Assembly: GCA_963978545.1 (NCBI GenBank)
Contig: OZ021727.1
Span: forward strand, 51,090,987 to 51,154,986
Direction: 5' to 3'
DNA: 64,000 nt
Origin: Linyphia triangularis
Lineage: Eukaryota; Arthropoda; Arachnida; Araneae; Linyphiidae
Shown: piece by piece, positions 48,480 through 57,300 of the stretch
Layout of the letters: every line of letters begins with the position of its first letter
Numbering within the stretch: position 1 is the stretch's first letter
Translations under genes and position numbers: made by a program
The notes under the pieces: generated by a model
Told to the model about the DNA's origin: nothing
The model's database searches: none
Seen by the model: the letters and a program-made list of their open reading frames with translations, nothing else

Positions 48480-49340
48480 TTTTCTCTCATGTTATAGCCC
48501 CTATTGGCATTATTTACGTTGGTATGCGATGGCCATTTTGCTGATTGTTTCGCTATTGAAATGGTTGTTGATCTCGTGTACTTATGGTGGACGCTATCAA
48601 CTAGAATTACGTTGTTGCGTGATATTCATTTTTGTCGATTGTTACACCGATAGAACAGTCACTGAAGCTATTGCACCTGTCTGAAATGGTTTGATTCAGC
48701 TGAAATGTAGATTTCAGTTCTTTTTTGATATATTCAAATCCGCAATACAATTTTATTGGGCTCTTAATTTTATTGGCATGCTTGCAAGTCTGACAACCAT
48801 GGAGCCTGCGTAAGTTCACTTACGTTAAGTTGTAGATCCCGGCCTGTTTGGCCGTCGTGCCTAAAAATAGGTCGTTGAGCGTATAAAGCAACCAACCAAC
48901 TTACAGATTACTAGCTCTTGTCGCAATTATTTATGTTGATGTGTATTAGTCATTTCGCTGATGTAAGGGCTGCTATTGCTGAGATTTACATTGTTTAGAC
49001 GATAACTATCTGATTTACCTGACTGATGTTCATTTTCAACAAATGTTACACCGTTAAGTACCAATATTCCGAAGATTTGCGCATCTATAATTGGCGCTGC
49101 CGCTGAGATTTACGTGGTTGCAATAGTCAATTTCGTAGAGTTACATTGAAATAGTAGCCTCTATTGCTGAGATTTCCACCTATACATTTGGGCGCTAACG
49201 CTAGTATTTACGTTGGTGTGATTGTTATATTTGCAGATTGTTACTTTAATGTAATTGCTGAGATTTTTGACGGTATGGTGGCTGCTATTGCCGATAGTTA
49301 CGTTGGAGTAGTGCTAATTTTAAGCCTTTAATAGCAGCTT
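48480..49340. repeat. Degenerate tandem array inside copy B
   Basis: It is the same array as in copy A: repeats of GCTGAGATTTACGTTGTT, GTGATGGTCATTTTGC and TGTTACACCGATA with unit lengths from about 60 to 90 bp. A SINE tail is inserted near 48824. Confidence 0.65.
48824..48900 (+). mobile_element. 5'-truncated SINE tail
   Basis: GTTAAGTTGTAGATCCCGGC and AAAATAGGTCGTTGAGCGTA with the tail AACCAACCAAC match the 3' half of the SINE at 12689-12875. The tRNA-like head is missing. Copy A has no insertion at the matching site. Confidence 0.75.
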
Positions 49341-49869
49341 TTGCCCTTTTGGTGTCATTCACCTGGGCTTTGATACTAGAATCCTCTTTTCTCACATAAT
49401 TCCGTAAAGTTGTGTCATAAATTTATTTTGAAAGTCCCAAAAAGGTCCCGAAAAAGTCTAAATGAACCTTCAGAAATTTAGTAGCATACTTATGTTTTAA
49501 ACCAAAAAAGATAGTCGTTGATAAAGTCGTTTATTATATTTTATTACTTAATAATTTTTTCCCAACGTGATTTACTGTGAAGGTGTAATGCAAATTTTGT
49601 CGTATTTATAATGGTCCTTAATAAATATTTGTGGGTCCTTAAAAACTCCAAATTTTCAGTTTGAAAAAAGAGTGGGAACTCTGAAACTGCTGTTCATTTG
49701 ATTTTCTCTGGTATATTGCCCAAAACGATTACTGTCAACTCAATTACTTCTTTATAATCATTTCTAATTATCATAGATTTATCCATAGATGGAAGAAAGG
49801 CTGCAGTTGAAACTTTTTAACGTCTTTTTTCAGTTCTAAACCCTGAAAGTTTATTTGTGCAATTCTTTT

Positions 49870-50400
49870 TCAAATGGTTTTAAGTATGTTGAAGTGGGAA
49901 ACCTTTGTGAAACATGAAGGTTCATAGCACAACTCAAATAACTTTGCCAATATTAATTCCATAACATTTGACCATTTTTTTTCTCCACCATTAATGCATA
50001 CCTCTTTTACACAACCAGTAGTTACACTCGTAGTATCAAAACTTAAAGTCTGATTTTTATTCTTAATTCCCATTGCCTTACTAGCATGAAAACAGTTTTC
50101 AAAATATTTTTTGCTGTCCTTCCTCCACTCGACTTTGGGACACGAATAAGTTTTTCGATTCCATCTCCCGAAACATAACAGGCAAACGATCAGTCTTTTA
50201 TAATTCAAAAGATTTTGGCAGAAGATTGTCGTCCCAATGAAGGACTATAGGATAGTCAGGTTTGAATTTACCCATTGCTAACTCTGCATATTCTTTTCTT
50301 GATTTTTGGCCCCTCTTGGAAGAGGAAGTGCTCGTGGATCATGTCCCAAACTGCAACAACTGGAACTAGCAAACAAGTGCTTCACAATTGGAAATTTTGT
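49870..50400 (-). pseudogene. Transposase, N-terminal and central part, decayed
   Basis: Minus-strand pieces read HDPRALPLPRGAKNQEKN and YPIVLHWDDNLLPK, a stop, then a frame running to SFDTTSVTTGCVKEVCI and MELILAKLFELCYEPS. This order (HWDxxLLP, then FDTTxxxTG, then a His-rich MELIL helix) matches a transposase family widespread in arthropods and cnidarians, as I remember it. One stop and at least one frame change separate the pieces. Confidence 0.6.
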
Positions 50401-50795
50401 TAGCGGTGTTTTTATAATGTTGATGTTTCCAGATACAGTAAATAAAAGAACTGTTGCTAAACTAAATTGTAAGCATTAAACAAACATAAAAAACTTTTTT
50501 TTTTTTTAAATTTAGGCATGTGTTGTTATAGGGATAAAAATCGAAAATTATGCGAAATTACAAAAAAGTGTAAAAATTAATGGTCATTGAGCGCCACCTT
50601 CTTGTAGGAGTAGGAAGCTGAAATTTTAGGAGAGTAATACTGTGGGTAAATGTAAAAAAATTTGGGGGTGTCTAGGTCTTTAGCAGATGAAAAAAAAATT
50701 TGAACCACCCTAGTATATATAATTATGTACTGCAAGAAAAAAAAAAATTAATTTTTAAGGAGTATCAACCTGAATACCCATAAGGAAAAACTGAC

Positions 50796-50826
<31 letters not shown>

Positions 50827-50924
50827 GTAATTAAGTTCAGGTCTACTTGAAAATATATTTATGCTGTAGAACATAAAACATCTTCTAATAATGGCTAGTC
50901 TTTTCATAAATTATACAGTCGTAA

Positions 50925-50930
50925 TTTATT
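50925..50930 (-). terminator. Candidate poly(A) signal AATAAA for the cysteine-rich gene
   Basis: The plus strand reads TTTATT, so the minus strand reads AATAAA, about 150 bases after the TAA stop at 51080. This is the only canonical hexamer I noticed between the stop and the terminal inverted repeat of the neighbouring transposon at 50712. Confidence 0.45.
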
Positions 50931-51079
50931 ACTTAATACTTAACTAAAGTCACTATTAATTATAATACCATATATTTTTTTTCTAAGGGAAAACTAATAG
51001 TAAAACAAAAAAGGCTTTTCATTTCATTACTACTATAGAATAGTAAATTTAAATTATTGGAAAACATTTTTGTGTTAAT

Positions 51080-51362
51080 TTAACTAAAAAATCTTGTTTC
51101 GATTAAATAATTCGGAATTTTAATAATCGTAACCAATTCAGTTAAAAAAAAACATGCAGCAATCAGGTATATTAAAGGTGAAGAGCCGATAGCAATGGCT
51201 GATTTACTACAAGAATCAATTGCATACATATAATGAGCACAATGCTCGTGTATGAGGGGATTTGAAATGCGATCTAAGTGTTGTTGTAAAAATTCAGCAG
51301 ATTGATGGCCACAGTCTTGACGTACATAAACATGCTTACACTGGACAAATGCATTGAAGGCA
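51080..51362 (-). CDS. Cysteine-rich protein terminal exon
   Basis: The minus-strand acceptor ATTGTACATTTTAG precedes TGCCTTCAATG. The exon has 94 codons including TAA: AFNAFVQCKHVYVRQDCGHQ, then HEHCAHYMYAIDSCSKS, then a hydrophobic run and a short tail ending RFFS. The hydrophobic run is followed by 14-20 mixed residues, so it is not a textbook GPI signal and could be a transmembrane segment. A minus-strand AATAAA at 50930-50925, about 150 bp past the stop, is a good poly(A) signal. Confidence 0.78.
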
Positions 51363-54300
51363 CTAAAATGTACAATAGACCATTAACAATGTATCGCCAA
51401 GTTTAAAAACAAATCTATATTAACATAGAAATTTTTTTATTTAAAAAACAATTTTTTATACTAGTAGAAACATTTTTAAACATAAGTCGAGATTAGCTTA
51501 TTATTATTTATAACCTAGACCCAACATATCATCACCCTAATGCTACAACTAGATAATGATAAAACCATAGTTTTGAGAAAAACGTATTTCAAAATTTTTC
51601 AAGGCAGCGAAATCTTAATAAAACCTAATGGCTTTAATATACATAGAATATAATGAGACCTTGATATATATTTTCCACTTTTTTCATAAATTAAAGACAG
51701 GCAATTATGACTCATCACGCACATATCTAAAGAATGACAATTTTGGAGTTAACTAGTAGCATTGAGGTGACGATATGTTCACAAATGTTACTAATATTGA
51801 CAAAAGTCACGTCATACATTTCGGTCACCGGAATGTAAATGCTACTTATTATCTACAAGAAGTTAAAATTAATAAGGGTGAGGTTATGAATGACCAAGGG
51901 TTGTCGATTATTTGAATTTTTATGTTTGGGTATTATTATGAGGTAGTAAGGGGAAAAAAAACTAATATTATGTTAGAAGGCACACACAAGGCAAGACATT
52001 AGGAATTCAAGTTATTTAACTTTGAGAATGGAGAATAGAAAACCTTTCTTTACAATTGGAAATGAAATGGGGCACTTTGCCAAACTACAGTCTAAATTGC
52101 ATTGAAGTAAGTAGTTTTTAAAAGACAGCTCAATCTACATTAGAGGATTTGTTAAGGGTAATTGAAATGGTACAATCTGTATGCCCCTGTGTTTATGATC
52201 GTTTGATCATCGTTTTTGTATTGAATTCTTAAGTTTTAATTTTTCTTTGAAAACAAAGTATGTAGTTAGTGATATTGTGATTAAGCATTTGAAGTATGTG
52301 TACATTTGTATATAAATTTTTTAAGTTTTGTGATTGCTTCACACCAGCATTTTTGTATTGTTGATCATTATAAATAATTAAATTTAAAAAAAAAATTTGC
52401 AGATAGGTTATACTTTTTAATTATACTGATACACAGTTAATAAAATCAACTTCTTTATATTTTGAACTTTGTTGGGCAACTCAACATTTGAGCCTTGCAC
52501 TATGACTAGAGGTCTATTATATCTAGTTTTTGTCTACATGCAGCTGCTCCTTGTTTTCCAAATTTGCATATTTTATTATATTTTAAAATAAGTGCATGAA
52601 ATCAGGTTTTAACTAAAATTCATCCATCTACTAGCTTTCCACACAAAACATATTTTGTTTTGTTACAATTTTATATTCCTTTTGTTTAAATTCATAATAG
52701 AATGGCTGTTGTTTCATTTTTGTAGAAATTTTTTTTTTTTTTTGTAAAATCCTGTTCAGCTTAATAAAGTCAGTCGACTTTTTTTTATATTAAGGATTGA
52801 CAATTTTTCTTGATTGCACATAAAAAAAATTCATCAATTAATTACATTAATGTCATTGTATGGTCATGCATGCTATAATTAGTATTTTAATTAATAACAT
52901 CTGAAATATTTTAACTGAAGTTTGCAATTAATTTGAAGCTAGTTATATGAAATTAACATTTATTACAAAACTTGAGTGTTAGTCATAATCTTACCAACAA
53001 GATTCTCTTAAACCATCATCAACATTCCTTTGTTCATCAACTTTTTCAGACAATTTGATCAAACGGCGGTATTTTGGGGCACACTTATTTTCTAACAAAG
53101 ACACATTCTTGTAGCATGGAGAATGTTTCAGATAGGCTGCTTGTTTGTTTACATGTGAAATAAAAAAAATCTCATTAATTTCTTAATTAAGTGTTCAAAA
53201 TTGCATTAAACTTGGATGTACTTTTAATTGTTAGTTGTGTTGAAAAAATATTTTATAATATGTAATTTTTTCCAAAATAAATAAATAATAATAATAATTC
53301 AAGTCAAACAAAACTAATTTAAGTCATTTAGAGCTGTTTTGTAATATATTGGATAGTTGATATAAGAAAGGAAATATAAAAATATTTTTTACTAATTGAA
53401 AAAGATGCAAAGCATAAATACTTAAAGAAATTATGCAAATACCTTGCTGGATGGGACCATGAACACAAAGCTCTCTTAAAAATTGTCTTGCTCCATCTAC
53501 TACGTGATTGAAGACTTTTCTTTGGGTTGTTGTAAAACAGTGTTTCATGTGATCATCAACACACCAGACACTCTCTTTTAGTATGCTGTGAAGATAATTG
53601 GAAAAAACAATTTTTATACATAAACTCTTGGAGTAGTGTTAGTTGAATTTTTGACTTCCTTTAAAATTTACAAAATAAAATAGAAATAAAGCCCATAGTT
53701 CAATAAAAGTGATGATATTCGTACAACTTTTGTTTTACAAAATGTACTCTGTATTAAAATTAGTATTTCTAGTAAAGGCAAGTGTGACATGTAACTAAAA
53801 ATCGTGATTTATATATCCAATGTCCATCAATCATTACAAAATAAGGTTAGGTTCAGTAAAATAAGTGTATATCTATTTTCCTTGTTAATTTACTAAGGTG
53901 AGGGTATTGGTTTGATTATTTTCTCTCTTATGGCTATTTTTTGTTATATAATTTGCTATATTATTTGCTATATAATTTGCTATATAGTTGCAAGATTCAT
54001 TTACTCTCTTAAAAAGAGCTGCTAGAAATATCAAACGAACGATAAACGATAGTAAAACAAAATATATGAAATTAAAGTACACAACAACGAACCATTACAT
54101 GTAATGATATACCTTTGAATAAAAATACAAATGATAAGGAAAAAATATACAAAGGCACCTATATACATGGTTCATACGTTTTTAAAAAACCTTGAAAAGT
54201 GCATGAAATCCTTGGAATTTTTTAAAAATGTGTTTAAAGTGCTTGAATTTCATTTTATTTTCTAAAAATATAGTATCTTGAAAATTTTTGGTTAACAACA

Positions 54301-57300
54301 TGAGCAAAATCCTTCGAATTTAGTTAAGCCAATCAGCGACCAGGAAACAACGAGAACATACGAGATTGCGCCATTCTCCCCGTTTTCCTCCTTTGTAGTG
54401 CGGCACGTGTTGCGAACCGATACTACGGCGCAATATGTCTAAAATCCGCAGCTTGCCGAGCACCTCAAAGTCTGCGAAATTGTACTGGTTTGTCAAGTGC
54501 AGGGTTATCAATAATGAATGTTGGCGCAGCAAAGCCAACATTGGCTCATGTGCCACAAAAAATCACTCAACCAACCATAATGAAAGGCGTCTTTTGCAAA
54601 AAAAAAATTTTGATCCGCCCGGAAAACAATGGCTACCAGTCATTCCAAGAGAAACCGGTTAGAAATCCTTCGCCATTTAAACGACAAACATACTCGATGA
54701 AAGCTGAACGCTTTGTTTACTTATTGGAGTGAGCTTGTATTATCGCTGAATTCGGAGTTGCTTTTATTGGAGCTTGTGTTGAAGTCTGATAGTAATTGTA
54801 CTGTTCTTCAAATAACTTTTGTGATATCTTGAAAAGAGAATAAATAATTTTTATCTAGTAAAAACTGCGCCATCATTGCCTCAGTGGAAAAATTCGGAAC
54901 AGTGGGACACTTGGGATTTCCAAGGACGTATGATCGTCTTCGAAAGAGGTTCTTTTGGCCAGGATTCTTCCTAAGCGTGCGCCATTATGTAGCATTGTAA
55001 AGAGTGCCAGCGTCGAAAAGCTGTTATGCTGAAGCCACCCGGATACCTGGTCTCCATATCTTCAGCTGTAACTCCATTCCAGCGTATAGGTATGGACCTG
55101 TCACAAGACTGAAACAAATGGATAATCGTGTACAGCGACTATCTTACACGATACGCCGTAACAAAAGCCCTTCCTACTGCAGAAGCATCAGAAGTGGCAA
55201 ACTTCTTTGTAGAAGAGATTCTTTTAACTTCCGTAAAATGATGATTGTCTGATGCTTGTTGCAACAATGGCGGCCATGCTAATCGAGGCCAATTCAAAAA
55301 TGCAAAAGAACCCAAGCAAGTAAATAAATAGAACACACGCAGATTATGCAGAAGTAATTGAATATTACTATTGTGTGACTCCATTACAAGAGTGAAAATA
55401 CTTTTGTTTAAAATTTCAGAGTTGGCTGAAAGTCGGTTAAAAGTCTTAATCAAACTCCATAATCTGATTGACGTATCACTTGGATTTTATGCATGCTGTT
55501 GCCGGAAGTTACGTCATTCCACCATCCCAAACCTCCCTTTCACCCTTTTTTGGAGGTCAAAGAGCCCGCCGGAGAGGCGAACTACAAAAAATTAGTTTTA
55601 GTGTTCACTAAAACATGATGTATCAAATTAATTTTTTTATTAATCATCCAACGACATTTTTAATACCACCCGCAAGAGAAGATTTCAAAGATTTTATAAC
55701 AATATTTTTTTAATGGGAAAAAGTAAATATTTCAAGTATTTAATCAGATAGAAGAGTAGGGGAAAACTTTTTTCCAATTGGATTACCATTGCGGCCAAGT
55801 TTTAAAATTTAATTTAAAAAAAACTAATTTTTTTTTTTCTTTTGGAACTAAATGAATGCAGAAACTACTAATGGCTAAAATTTCACAGATATCCTTGCAC
55901 CAGGAATTGAGATACACGCGACACAGAATTAGATTCCTAACTTTTTATTATTAATGTTATCCCCAGTGATGTAGAGGGCGCTGCTAATGTAATCCCCTGG
56001 CTGCGACTTCGTCGCCAGAGAGAGAGAGTATGATTGAAGGAGTGGAGGTGAACGGACGTGGAAGTAGCCTCTCCTAGTTTAGGTTTAAGAACCTATTTCT
56101 ATCTTTTGCACGAATAAACCTGCTGTCCATTTAATTGGCCTCTTTCACTTTTACCCCTTCATCATACAACATGGGGGCTCGCCGTGCTTTTTACCCGCGA
56201 GAATACGATGAAAAAAATATTTAAAAAACTGCACTTCCACGCATCCAGAGGTCAAACCAAAATCCTCTTCACGAAAAAAAAACAACCTTTACTTCCACGC
56301 ATACAGAGGTCAAACCAAAATCCTCTTCACGAAATAAAAACTGCACTTCTACGCATCCAGAGGTCAAACCAAAATCCTCTTCACGAAATAAAAACTGCAC
56401 TTCTACGCATCCAGAGGTCAAACCAAAATCCTCTTCACGAATTACCGCAGCAGTCAGCGACCACCAGTGGAATCTACAAATAAAAGGAAAACTCATCAAC
56501 CAGCGTCGTCATTATACAACTGCATAACACTCGCTTCGCCGAACAAGTCCCACTTCAGCCGTCAAGCAGAAGTTCAACGAAGCTAGCATCGTTATTCCAC
56601 ATAGCCAGCAAGAATACAGAATCCTGAGCCAACTCGAACCTGCAACCACAACACTGTCGCTTCGCCGAACAAGTCCCACTTCAGCCGTCAAGCAGAAGTT
56701 CTACGAAGTCAGCAAAGTTATTCCACGTCGACCAACTACTACGAACCAGAAACCAGAAGCAACGAGTACTCTTCGAAAGAGCAACAACATAAAACGGATA
56801 CAACTCCAAAAGCGAAGTAAAATCAAGAAACGCAGGTAGGATCCATCTTATTATTAATTATGTTTAGAAACATCAGAAAGCAAGATCTCGTATTTGTCGC
56901 CGCTGACTTAGATATCGTTGTACCGGATGGTGCCACAATTCTAAAATTAAGAAACTTAATTGAAAAAAGTGAAATTTTCGTTGAAGATCCAGATTTCGTT
57001 AAAGATTTAATAACAACAGTTGTAGAGGATAGAAAAGCCCAAGAGGCTGATAGAAAAACACAAGAGGCTAATGAAAAGCAAAAAGAAATCGAAAAAATTA
57101 AGAATGAAAAACTAAAGCAAATCGAAGATGATAAGAATGAAATGCAAAAAGAAATCGAAAAAATTAAGTTTGAAAATCAAAAAGAAATCGAAAAAATTAA
57201 ACTTGCACAGTTAGATGCTAAAATAAAACTAGCTCATTTAAAGAACAAAATCCAAATTCCAGTAACTGCAGAACCCTCTGATATTATTTGTGCTAACTCA

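Larger units (their letters stand above)
47135..49683. mobile_element. Copy B, complete CAGGGTTCCCAC/CCTTAA element, 5-bp duplication
   Basis: Ends CAGGGTTCCCAC and inverted CAGAGTTCCCAC match 11 of 12. AAACT flanks both sides (47130-47134, 49684-49688). Subterminal words GTCCTTAAAAGTCCTTAAG and CTCCTTAATTT repeat near both ends. The interior has a ZNF-free 0.9-kb degenerate tandem array and no long frame. Copy A is the truncated paralogue. Confidence 0.85.
45716..50712 (-). mobile_element. TAGGGTGGTTCAAA TIR transposon, 5 kb, decayed, with nested element
   Basis: Ends TAGGGTGGTTCAAA (45716) and TTTGAACCACCCTA (50712) are perfect over 14 bp. The next 60 bp are also related (TAGAGATCAGGACACCCCCT versus GGGGGTGTCTAGGTCTTTAG). 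GTATACAT and GTATATAT (45708-45715, 50713-50720) match 7 of 8, as expected for hAT or P-like elements. A broken transposase lies on the minus strand. The complete element 47135-49683 sits within it. Confidence 0.82.

Noticed and set aside
56233..56443. CRISPR-like array
   Set aside because: The repeats are head-to-tail with no unique spacers and belong to the leader of an LTR element.
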